Positions 22,329-32,790 of a DNA stretch of 64,000 bases are shown here, piece by piece. Origin of the DNA: Siphonodentalium dalli (taxonomy: Eukaryota > Mollusca > Scaphopoda > Gadilida > Siphonodentaliidae); the NCBI GenBank assembly GCA_032622095.1, contig CP136064.1, forward strand, positions 185,178,209-185,242,208, written 5' to 3'. The number at the start of each line of letters is the position of its first letter. The first letter of the stretch is position 1. Made by a program: the position numbers and the translations under genes. The notes below the pieces were generated by a model. The model worked only from the letters and a program-made list of their open reading frames with translations, ran no database searches and was not told the DNA's origin.

Positions 22329-24196
22329 CTGAGGCGTTATTTCGCTAAAATCCGATTTGGATTCTGGATTCAGATTACAGATTTGTCCCCGTACGACTTG
22401 GTTCGGCAAAAGAACAGACCACAAATTTCCAGAATCAGTAAACGAACAGACCGTAATCCTAATTTCGTGGGAATCCGATAGGGATTCGGATTCCGATTAC
22501 GGACTCAAATGTTCGTAATGTAAACAAACCGAGATTTCGCCACCTCAGAGTTTAAAAACACAATAAAACATAAGAATCCGTCTCTTGTGTACAAATTATT
22601 GCAGAATATAAACGATCTATATCATCAAAGAATTTTAAATGCGGAGACAAATTTGTTTTATTGAATGTAAACTGGGAGAATATTACTGAAATTAGCCAAA
22701 TAATAACGCTATTGATAGTAACGCTGGGGGAGCACTTCGGTTGATGGCGAAGAAATTGCAATTCATTGTTGATTGTCACTTTCATATGTCCATTTCATAA
22801 TTCCATCCTTAAAATACCGCCCGAACGCATGTCGATTTCGAATTCGGCGGATACGTCACCATTGACCGAGTTCATATGCACCTGCATGGATATGTCTTCT
22901 GCTGTGTTCGTTATTATAATGTTTCTTCTTATTCAAGAAATAGTAGGATTATATGGTATCAATGGATTATCAGATACACGTATGTACTATCATCTAGTCT
23001 TAATGTTATAGCAATTTCATGTTTAACATGTTTTGTTTCGTTAAATGCAGTCGTTAATGTAAAATTTTGCACAATAGTCTCTGTATAGACAACAGACACA
23101 TGTTCTAGGGACGTGGCTAGAAGTTTCCTCAAATTTACGGCCAACTGCACCCCCCCCCCCCTTGAACCAAACATCAATCTCACAGGTTCGCAGAATTCAA
23201 TTTGCTCCCCTTGGAAATATCCAATCTGACAAACACTAAGATTGGAAAATTACCAACTTTTACTGGTTGAAAAAAATCAAACAATGAGAACAATGCCAAC
23301 CTATATATGGTGTCAAATTAATGTCCAACTAATGTTGTGTCATGCATGAAATTTCCGACTGCTGGAATGTACCAAAGTTTAGTTTAGATATATTTATTTC
23401 AAATATATGTCAAATTTAGATAACACATTATATATAACACATACAAAGGAATTGGGGGACAAGTACTGACTCACTTAAGGGTACCCCCTCTCCCAAATGT
23501 TATTACACTGAAAAAATAAATAATTAGTAATGGCAAAGCAACGTACATGACTACCAAAACAAGTTGAACATATATACAGATCACTGGACACCCCCTCTCC
23601 CGAGTTAGTCATAAGTTTGTATATGTATTTATTTAAAATCGGGTTTGTTTGTTTGTTGCGTTTGTTGGCTTGTACGTATCATTATTTGAAACAGTTAGTC
23701 AAAATAATCCTGATTTTCCTCACGTATGAATGACTGCACAGCTTAGCAAATTGTACCAAAAATCGGGGTGGGGGTCGAGACACACAAGCAACCCCTGTCG
23801 TCACGTCCCTGTTCAACTGACAAGTTTCGTGTGTTCTTCACAACATCTTTGGAATTTGATTCAGGCGGCCTAGAGCTGTCATGTTTAGATATGCTTGCCA
23901 ACATCAATAAACACACTTTAACTTGAAAAAAAAGATGCGATTAAGTCGGATTGGCAGCAAATTATGTGCCGTGTATATACACATAGACGAAAAGCATGAT
24001 TTCACAACAAACATGCACTTTATAAATATAAGATACAAATGATACTTTTGTCAAATACATGAGCCATGTTTGACGCTGGGAGAGATTTTCGGAGACCACG
24101 TGGATTTCAAAATCTGACCTAGAATCCGAAATTAGCTCCGCCCCCCGTAATCGGCTTTGGATTCTCAATCCGGATTTTAGCGAAATTACGGCTCAG
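22329..24196. mobile_element. Non-autonomous TIR DNA element, copy 1
   Basis: The left end, ctgaggcgttatttcgctaa, is matched by the inverted right end, tagcgaaattacggctcag. The copy at 58726-60756 shares most of the interior in the same order. No transposase frame is present. A nested repeat begins gggacgtggctaga near 23107, carries a poly-C tract (about 23147-23160), and ends with the inverted cacgtccctg near 23805. Flanking bases do not give a clear target duplication, so the superfamily is not assigned. Confidence 0.75.
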
Positions 24197-25837
24197 ACCA
24201 ATAAACAGTTAAGAGAAACATAATGTTCTGAAGAATGTCTTGAACTCTAGCCCAATAAACTGAAACGCGAAGTATTTAACGTTTTATTTCGAATGCAAGA
24301 AACACAGAAACTGTATCGCAAGGTGAATTCAACCGATTGTTGCCACTTCGCAAGTTGACGTTCCTGTGAAAAAAGTGTGTGTACGTAGTAATGTTTTGAT
24401 TTCATTTGGACATGGCTTAGTAAATTGGTGGATACATTTCCACATATATTTTCTCGAGATTGTTGTCTATGTGCATTGATTCTGCTTGCGTGTTTGGTAT
24501 AACAGTGTGCCTTATTTAGCACGATACTATATACTATTATATTTTATCTCACGTGACTATCTAAGCCTAATCTACGTTTGTGATTGGTTGCTTGACATTC
24601 ACTATTACCGACAGTTTCGCCAACAACACGATAGTGGCCTTCCTAATTTTAGCACACCCACTATCGCGTGGGAAATCCAAAAATCTATTTTAGCATGCCC
24701 ACTATTCCGGCGAGGTAATTTAAAAGTAATCTCCAACTCGCTGCAAAAGGTCAACATTTATTTGTCCGAAATGTCGTTGTAATCAGCAACTAGAGCACAA
24801 TAAATGATCGTAAGCAAATGACTTCGTTGTGTTATTTGTGATGTTTTCCCATGTATTATTGTACGCACTAAAATAAATCACTTGGGAAAATTATATTGAA
24901 ATTAGTTGGATTCAGTGCATGTTGAGCGCAACTTTATGATACTTGTCTCATCCATTTGGACTGCTGTGACATCTTAACATTAACCTATATGTTGCTACAT
25001 GTAGCAGTATCTCCAATAAATGCAGCTACTAGTCGCCATATACATGAGAAACCACTAACATATCCAGATCAAGGTATAATCATCAACTGTGGCTTCCATG
25101 AAATTCTAGTTGTTGTCTGAACACACCTGTCTGTGAAACCAGAAACATAAAATATGTTCTGGTAGCTGACAAAACTATAGTGGTAAGTAAACAAGGTAAC
25201 GGGGCAGCACATGTCATCACAAAGTAAGCCAAACTAAGGCCTTTTGAACGGATTAGTGCATGGATTAGTGCATGGATTCCAAATATCGAGTGTTTTCGAA
25301 CCATATTTCTCTTATGTTCAGATTGAAATGAGTTCGTGGACGATTCCAAAATGCCAAACTCGTTGACTGGATAGTTATCGCAGCCTAAACACGCACTTTA
25401 ACGTGCGTCAGACAGACAAAACTTATATAATGTATGTCTCCGAAAACATGAATAGAAAATAATGCTCTTTATTCATAATACTGATATAAAGAATAGGTAA
25501 ACATGAAACGCTCTTTATTGATTCCAAGTTAAAGTTTCAACCGAAACCTTTTGGGATGAAAGTTTCCATCTTGTAACCCAACCCTTCGAACCATTGAAAG
25601 AATCCAACCCAACGCTAAATATTCCCCGACTATGGGGCCAATTGGGCTTATATCTCACTGCAAGTAGGACGTTATCCATTCCTGGGTGACTGGCCGGGCA
25701 GATAAAATACACTTTACACCGAATATTATTTGTGTAGTAGACTTTGAGGAATACCCTACGTAGCGCGCATGCGCGAAGTCAGAGAATAAATACCACGCCT
25801 GAATGGACCTTTCCATGACTGTCAATCAAATAATTAT
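24197..25837. other. Unassigned, no gene seen
   Basis: No convincing exon or transposon protein is seen on either strand. A short direct duplication (ggattagtgcatggattagtgcatggatt) lies near 25252-25278. Local repeats of the word cccactat near 24656-24700 suggest eroded repeat DNA. Confidence 0.35.
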
Positions 25838-26556
25838 TATTACCACTTTATAGGGCGTTCTCTAGGCCATTGATAATGTTTTTCGGGGCGTTCCAAATAG
25901 CGTATTGTTACCAAAACAGCGGGCCGCGGGCCGATAATGAGAAGCCTAGTCCATTGTCGGCCCGCCGCCCGGAAACTATAGATCTCGTTTATTATCGCGA
26001 GAGTTACGTCCCTTCAATTTAACTTCCGATCTGGCGTGTTTATTTCAAGAAAATAATAGGAAGATGCATCCGATTTTCTCGACACTATAGTGGTTTTATG
26101 ATTGGAATTCACGCTATATGATTGAATTATTGTATCAAGCGTAAGTATGCATTGATAATTTTAGCTGTCAACCTCTCATTGGTTGTTACTCGTCTCCAAT
26201 GCTGGGGTTTCCCCTGTCCTATTTTCGAGACTCCGTCAGGCCGTGTCAGCTGACAAGTCAAATGATATCAAATTTAAATGTTCTTGAAAATATTTCTCTC
26301 TTAATCTACTTCATTATTCAACTAAATCCTCAAATGGGTCAAATGTCCAAAACTGTGGTAATAATAGTAATAACATGATTTCATCGGGCATTATGGTTTA
26401 TTAACAGCCCTCTGGAATGATTAACAGCCCTCGGGTCATATTAGCGTCCCTCGACTTCGTCTCGGGCCGCTAATAGGCCCTTGGGCTGTTAATCATTCCA
26501 GTCGGGCCGTTAATAAACCATAACGCCCTCAAAAATCATGTTATTGTTATATTGGC
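25838..26556. mobile_element. Non-autonomous element with terminal hairpin, copy 1
   Basis: Matches 51645-52665 from tattaccactttata through aacgccctcaaaaatc. An internal short inverted repeat, gggccgataatgag ... cattgtcggccc, occurs at about 25922-25968. The end is a long hairpin (26374-26540). No protein is encoded. Confidence 0.75.
26374..26540. repeat. 167-bp hairpin with about 80-bp arms
   Basis: The left arm starts catgatttcatcgggc and contains ttattaacagccctctgg, gaatgattaacagccctcgg. The right arm mirrors it (cttgggctgttaatcattcc, ttaataaaccataacgccc, aaaatcatg). The turn is at gacttcgtc. The same hairpin, more eroded, ends the second copy at 52476-52640. Confidence 0.85.
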
Positions 26557-27787
26557 GGATATTTTAGACCAATCGTTGTAGTTCCTGTACGTGACTTTTT
26601 TATGAGGGGGGTTTATGGGTTTGTGTTTGTTTGATTCAGATAGGAATATGCCGAAATTATCGGAGATGTCGCAAGTAATTATCCCTGTTTGGTGACCAAC
26701 TTGTACTTTGTTGGTATAGATGTGATCAATTAGGGTAGCAGAGTGCTCAGTCATTCTTGTCGGTTTCGCTATCATGGGCACGAATCCTCTCGTGAAGACA
26801 TTGTTTATAAAATCGTTAGTTTTTTATGCGTATCGAAATTTAAGAGGTCGATGTTGAGGTCTCCTATTATGTAAGACTTGGTATTGTTCACTTGTTCTAA
26901 TATATTATCGAATTTCAACATAAATTTGTCCAAGTCGGCCTTTGGTGCTGTGTTCGGTCTATAGTCTAAAAATAATTCATATGCCTTATCAGGGGAGTTA
27001 CATCCTACTATATAATTATCGTTCGCTCCTCTGTTTATTTCTATGAATAATGTTTCTATTACATGTGGTATAAATCTGGTCTGGGTTTATATTGAAGATT
27101 TTCCTTTATATAAATGCCAACGCCGCCTCTGGCTGCTGGCATCGTCGCCGTCAGGTCGAGATTTGAATTCTAAGGGTTGATATCCCGGAAGTGAAAAATC
27201 TGAGGTACTATGCACTTTGAATATTTCTGTTAGGGCAATAACATCAAACAAATTTTCTTCTGTTTTCAAGTCACAAAGTAGATTTTTTAGATCTCCGTAA
27301 TTTGCGTTAAGGCTTCTGCAATTTAGGCCGAAGTTAGAGAATTTTCTATTATTTGATAGCATCTTTTTACCCTGTATAGGCGAAAAATATTGACATGTAT
27401 TTTGATTCCAAAGTTGGATGCTATCGGGATTGAATTCATCTCCTTCTAATTGAGACCATTTCGCCGCGAAATCATGTGCCTGTGTATTTCTGTTAGGGCA
27501 ATAACATCAAACAAATTTTCTTCTGTTTTCAAGTCACAAAGTAGATTTTTTAGATCTCCGTAATTTGCGTTAAGGCTTCTGCAATTTAGGCCGAAGATAG
27601 AGAATTTTATATTATTTGATAGCATCTTTTTACCCTGTATAGGCGAAAAATATTGACATGTATTTTGATTCCAAAGTTGGATGCTATCGGGATTGAATTC
27701 ATCTCCTTCTAATTGAGACCATTTCGCCGCGAAATCATGTGCCTGTGTATCCCGAACCTCACTCAAAGTTATTCTATTTGCAGACAT
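26541..27787 (-). mobile_element. LINE C endonuclease fragment, with internal tandem duplication
   Basis: A minus-strand protein start (MSANRITLSEVRDTQAHDF, near 27787) leads to the endonuclease N-terminus FGLNCRSLNANYGDLKNLL and FDVIALTEI. Then comes VPMIAKPTRMTEHSATLIDH near the low-coordinate end, the final part of an endonuclease domain. A segment of about 259 bp is duplicated in tandem (about 27228-27486 and 27487-27745), so the N-terminal part occurs twice and the frame is broken. No RT follows; the fragment ends near 26541 beside the hairpin element. It is closely related to 31295-32093. Confidence 0.8.
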
Positions 27788-27992
27788 TGTGGAAATTTCT
27801 AAATTGCTGTAATATGCGCCCCGGTATCGCCATATGTTTATGTTGTCGTGCGGAAGATCGATATGTATGCGTGGAAATTAATACGAATATCATTTTTGCT
27901 AAACTTGAATTCAAGTTCTTTGGTGGAATTGTATCAATAAATGCTGATGTTAATATAAATATAATTAATATCTCATATATATTTTGAAGACC

Positions 27993-27998
<6 letters not shown>
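27788..27998 (-). other. LINE C upstream (5') sequence
   Basis: Nearly identical to 32094-32277, which precedes the second LINE C copy, so it travelled with the LINE fragment. It ends near tctcatatatattttgaag, where the tetranucleotide and 122-bp arrays begin. Confidence 0.6.

Positions 27999-28034
<36 letters not shown>
27999..28034. repeat. (TCTG)n microsatellite, first copy
   Basis: A run of nine TCTG units preceded by ttttgaagacctctgt. The same lead-in and run recur at 28746-28791. Confidence 0.95.
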
Positions 28035-28735
28035 ATTAATACAAATCTACGATTCTCGACCGATCGGGACGAAACTTGGTACGTGTGTGTAGTTTGACCA
28101 GGCGGTCGTCGTTGTCGTATTGGCGAGCCCGTGTGGCGCCCGCTTCGCGCATGCGCAGATGAGATATCGGAAACGGGTGGAGCTATCGACTTGAAATTTG
28201 CGATGTGAATGTATCCTGCCCCGGATACGAAATTTATCGGATCGCCGAGCCCGTGCGACGCCAGTTTCGCGCATGCGCAGACCAGATTTCGGAAACGGGT
28301 GGAGCTATCGACTTGAAATTTGGTGTGTGAATCTATCTTGCCCCGGATACGAATTTTATCTGGTCGCCGAGCCCGTGCGACGCCAGCTTCGCGCATGCGC
28401 AGACGAGATCTCGGAAACGGGTGGAGCTATCGACTTTAAATTTGCTATGTGAATGTATCTTGCCCCGGATACGAATTTTATCGGGCCGCCGAGCCCGTGC
28501 GATCCCGTGCGACGCCCGTGCAGCGCATGCGCAGACGAGATCTCGGAAACGGGTGGAGCTATCGACTTGAAATTTGGTATGTGAATGTATCTTGCCCCGG
28601 ATACGAATTTTATCGGGTCGCCGAGCCCGTGCGACGCCAGCTTCGCGCATGCGCAGACCAGATCTCGGAAACGGGTAGAGCTATCGACTGGAAATTTGGT
28701 TTTTGAATAGCCCGGACAACGTCGGGCTCATCGGT
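28035..28735. repeat. Tandem array A, about 122-bp unit, five copies
   Basis: The core word gcgcatgcgcaga recurs near 28147, 28269, 28391, 28523 and 28645. Each unit holds cggaaacgggtggagctatc, gacttgaaatttggtatgtg, ccccggatacgaattttatc and cgccgagcccgtgcgacg. One unit has a short extra gtgcgatccc-type duplication (near 28500). The unit is not a multiple of three, but both strands stay open over long stretches, giving repetitive false reading frames. The array ends with an inverted word pair, agcccggac ... gtcgggct. Confidence 0.95.
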
Positions 28736-28759
28736 TATCTCAAATATATTTTGAAGACC

Positions 28760-28792
<33 letters not shown>

Positions 28793-29300
28793 ATGTCATT
28801 TATACAAATCTACGATTCTCGACCGATCGGGACGAAATTTGGTACGTGTGTGTAGTTTGACCAGGCAATCGACGTTGTCGTATTGCCGAGCCCGTGCGAC
28901 GCCAGCTTCGCGAATGCGCAGACCAGATCTCGGAAACGGGTGGAGCTATCGACTTGAAATTTGGTATGTGAATCTATCTTGCCCTGGATACGAATTTTAT
29001 CGGGTCGCCGAGCCCGTGCGACGCCAGCTTCGCGCATGCGCAGACGCGATCTCGGAAACGGGTGGAGCTATCGACTTGAAATTTGGTATGTGAATGTATC
29101 TTGCCCCGGATACGAATTTTATCGGGTCGCCGATCCCGTGCGACACCAGCTTCGCGCATGCGCAGACCAGATCTCGGAAACGGGTAGAGCTATCGACTTG
29201 AAATTTTGTTTTTGAATAGCCCGGACAACGTCGGGCTGGGTAGAGCTATCGACTTGAAATTTTTTTTTTGAATAGCCCGGACAACGTCGGGCTCATCGGC
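28736..29300. repeat. Tandem array B, second block of the (TCTG)n plus 122-bp repeat
   Basis: A repeat of the whole block: lead-in ttttgaagacctctgt, (TCTG)n at 28767-28791, tacaaatctacgattctcga, then three 122-bp units with core words near 28909 (one base changed), 29033 and 29155. A partial tail unit (gtagagctatcgacttgaaa then agcccggac ... gtcgggct) is itself duplicated at 29190-29292. Confidence 0.95.
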
Positions 29301-30777
29301 TAGTCTATTATATATTTTGAAAGATCTGTGTGTGTGTGTGTGTATGTGTTTGTTTGTTTGTGTGTGTGTTTGAAATCGATGGACTCCAAAACGACTAAGC
29401 CAATTTCGATGAAATTTGGTATTTTAGGGTATTTTCGGCAGGAGACGAACATAGGCATATTTATTTGTCCGTGCGAGGTCAACTTTTCACGTGCGGAGGT
29501 CAAATCTATTTTTACGCCGTTTTGCGCTAATATATTTCAGTTCGGTGCTCACAAATCGATACGATATAGCGCGAATAATAAATTGCCAGTCATATAATTT
29601 GCACGGTTAGAATCTGTGTGGCTTCATCTTTCCAACGATATATAATATGTATGTATCCGTTTTAGTTATCTGCCTCAATTATTAGGTACAAGTGGTGGTA
29701 TGATCTTTTATCAGGATATCAATGCGTAACTTCTATGACGTCGTCAGAGGTCATAAAGTTAGATTACGTTAACTCTCACCCTGCCGATGCATTTGACTGT
29801 GTCGCGTTAACTCATCACCGGCCGAGGTATCCGCAAATGACATTGGGCTATATATCTCGGAAACGGGTGTAGCTATCGACTTAAAATTTGGTATGTGAAT
29901 GTATCTTGCCCCGGATACGAATTTTATCGGGTCGCCGAGCACGTGCGACACCAGCTTCGCGCATGCGCAGACCAGATCTAGGAAACGGGTGGAGCAATCG
30001 ACTTGAAATTTGGTTTTTGAATAGCCCGGACGAAGTCGGGTCACCTTCTAGTCTATTATATATTTTTGAAAGATCTGTGTGTTTGTGTGTGTGTGTGTTT
30101 GAAATCGATGGACTCGAAAACGACTAAGCCAATTTCGATGAAATTTGGTATTTTAGGGTATTTTCGGCCGGAGACGAACATAGGCATATTTATTTGTCCG
30201 TGCGAGGTCAACTTTTCACGTGCGGAGGTCAAATCTATTTTTACGCCGTTTTGCGCTAATATATTTCAGTTCGGTGCTCACAAATCGATTCGATATAGCG
30301 CGAATAATAAATTGCCAGTCATATAATTTGCACGGTTAGAATCTGTGTGGCTTCATCTTTCCAACGATATATAATATGTATGTATCCGTTTTAGTTATCT
30401 GCCTCAATTATTAGGTACAAGTGGTGCGATCTTTTATCAGGATAAAATCAATGCGTAAATTCTATGACGTCGTCAGAGGTCATAAAGTTAGATTACGTTA
30501 ACTCTCACCCTGCCGATGCATTTGACTGTGTCGCGTTAACTCATCACCGGCCGAGGTATCCGCAAATGACATTGGGCTATATATCTCGGAAACGGGTGTA
30601 GCTATCGACTTGAAATTTGGTATGTGAATGTATCTTGCCCCGGATACCAATTTTATCGGGTCGCCGAGCACGTGCGACACCAGCTTCGCGCATGCGCAGA
30701 CCAGATCTAGGAAACGGGTGGAGCAATCGACTTGAAATTTGGTTTTTGAATAGCCCGGACGAAGTCGGGTCACCTTC
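29301..30777. repeat. Tandem segmental duplication, two units of about 740 bp
   Basis: Unit 1 (29301-30048) and unit 2 (30049-30777) are almost identical. Each begins tagtctattatatattttt or similar, has a (TG)n stretch, the phrase atcgatggactcxaaaacga followed by gccaatttcgatgaaatttg, and ends in one 122-bp-type unit (core words near 29958 and 30687) plus agcccggac. Differences are a few substitutions, a shorter TG run and a few-base indels. The high identity points to a recent duplication. Confidence 0.95.
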
Positions 30778-30780
30778 TAG

Positions 30781-31294
30781 TATCATATATGATGTCAATA
30801 TATTTTGTCAAATACAATTTATATAGATGAATAATTACTACCAAAGATGAATAGGCTGGTATACATATATTAGTCACAGGTGCATAAAATGTATAGATCT
30901 ATATTCCTACAAAAAAATATACATACAACGGTATATGTAAACGGTGTGTATACATGGTGATCAATAACCATTATTAGGTCTCCGCATTATCACCCCAACC
31001 ACAACATGTACAGACGGACGGAGGCATGTTGACAGCCAGACAGTGATGAGAACAAACAGTGGATACAGGGGTGCACACAGGCCACCTCTGACATGAACAA
31101 TATGTCAATTCCAGTCGTTTAGAAAAAGGAGTCTCACTTTAACACACACATATATATATATTGCCATGCATTTATCACTATTACAAGTCACACCACTGGT
31201 TTATATAATTTGGTCTAAACGTTGTTGAATATATTGAAAATTGTCAGTTCTGGCGCTTACTGTATCTGTCCATAATGATGATGTGCCCATCGGT
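30781..31294. repeat. 514-bp direct repeat D1
   Basis: Starts tatcatatatgatgtcaata and ends gatgatgtgcccatcggt. It is nearly identical to 32277-32790, at a constant offset of 1496 bp. No coding capacity is seen. It abuts LINE C' at 31295, cutting the endonuclease. Confidence 0.9.
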
Positions 31295-32093
31295 GACCAA
31301 CTTGTACTTTGTTGGTATAGATGTGATCAATTAGGGTAGCAGAGTGCTCAGTCATTCTTGTCGGTTTCGTTATCATGGGCACGAATCCTCTCGTGAAGAC
31401 ATTGTTTATAAAATCGTTAGTTTTTTTATGCGTATCGAAATTTAAGAGGTCGATGTTGAGGTCTCCAATTATGTAAGACTTGGTATTGTTCACTTGTTCT
31501 AATATATTATCGAATTTCAACATAAATGTGTCCAAGTCGGCCTTTGGTGCTGTGTTCGGTCTATAGATACATCCTATTATATAATTATCGTTCGCTCCTC
31601 TGTTTATTTCTATGAATAATGTTTCTATTACATGTGGTATAAATCTGGTCTGGGTTTATATTGAAGATTTTCCTTTATATAAATGCCAACGCCGCCTCTG
31701 GCTGCTGGCATCGTCGCCGTCAGGTCGAGATTTGAATTCTAAGGGGTGATATCCCGGAAGTGAAAAATCTGAGGGACTATGCACTTTGAATATTTCTGTT
31801 AGGGCAATAACATCAAACAAATTTTCTTCTGTTTTCAAGTCACAAGGTAGATTTTTTAGATCTCCGTAATTTGCGTTAAGGCTTCTGCAATTTAGGCCGA
31901 AGATAGAGAATTTTATATTATTTGATAGCATCTTTTTACCCTGTATAGGCGAAAAATATTGACATGTATTTTGATTCCAAAGTTGGATGCTATCGGGATT
32001 GAATTCATCTCCTTCTAATTGAGACCATTTCGCCGCGAAATCATGTGCCTGTGTATCCCGAACCTCACTCAAAGTTATTCTATTTGCAGACAT
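31295..32093 (-). mobile_element. LINE C' endonuclease fragment (second copy)
   Basis: Nearly identical to the 26690-27787 region but without its internal tandem duplication. It encodes the same start (MSANRITLSEVRDTQ) and FGLNCRSLNANYGDLKNL. After a break near 31560-31660 it continues with SYIIGDLNIDLLNF and TRMTEHSATLIDHIYTN. It stops exactly at the D1 repeat (31294), while copy 1 continues about 150 bp further. Both lack RT. Confidence 0.8.
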
Positions 32094-32276
32094 TGTGGAA
32101 ATTTCTAAATTGCTGTAATATGCGCCCCGGTATCGCCATATGTTTATGTTGTCGTGCGGAAGATCGATATGTATGCGTGGAAATTAATACGAATATCATT
32201 TTTGCTAAACTTGAATTCAAGTTCTTTGGTGGAATTGTATCAATAAATGCTGATGTTAATATAAATATAATTAATA
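32094..32276 (-). other. LINE C' upstream sequence
   Basis: Matches 27788-27975 nearly base for base and runs into the D2 repeat at attaatatatcatatat. Confidence 0.6.
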
Positions 32277-32790
32277 TATCATATATGATGTCAATATATT
32301 TTGTCAAATACAATTTATATAGATGAATAATTACTAACAAAGATGAATAGGCTGGTATACATATATTAGTCACAGGTGCATAAAATGTATAGATCTATAT
32401 TCCTACAAAAAAATATACATACAACGGTATATGTAAACGGTGTGTATACATGGTGATCAATAACCATTATTATGTCTCCGCATTATCACCCCAACCACAA
32501 CATGTACAGACGGACGGAGGCATGTTGACAGCCAGACAGTGATGAGAACAAACAGTGGATACAGGGGTGCACACAGGCCACCTCTGACATGAACAATATG
32601 TCAATTCCAGTCGTTTAGAAAAAGGAGTCTCACTTTAACACACACATATATATATATTGCCATGCATTTATCACTATTACAAGTCACACCACTGGTTTAT
32701 ATAATTTGGTCTAAACGTTGTTGAATATATTGAAAATTGTCAGTTCTGGCGCTTACTGTATCTGTCCATAATGATGATGTGCCCATCGGT
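32277..32790. repeat. 514-bp direct repeat D2
   Basis: Second copy of D1 with only a few substitutions (for example ctaacaaag for ctaccaaag). After cccatcggt it continues into unrelated sequence, marking the end of the duplicated block. Confidence 0.9.

Noticed and set aside
27960-30777. CRISPR-like array
   Set aside because: There are no unique spacers between short identical repeats; units are head-to-tail 122-bp satellites in a eukaryotic genome.
28035-30827. Many 60-105-codon frames on both strands of the 122-bp arrays
   Set aside because: They are periodic translations of a tandem repeat open in several frames, with no domain or start context.
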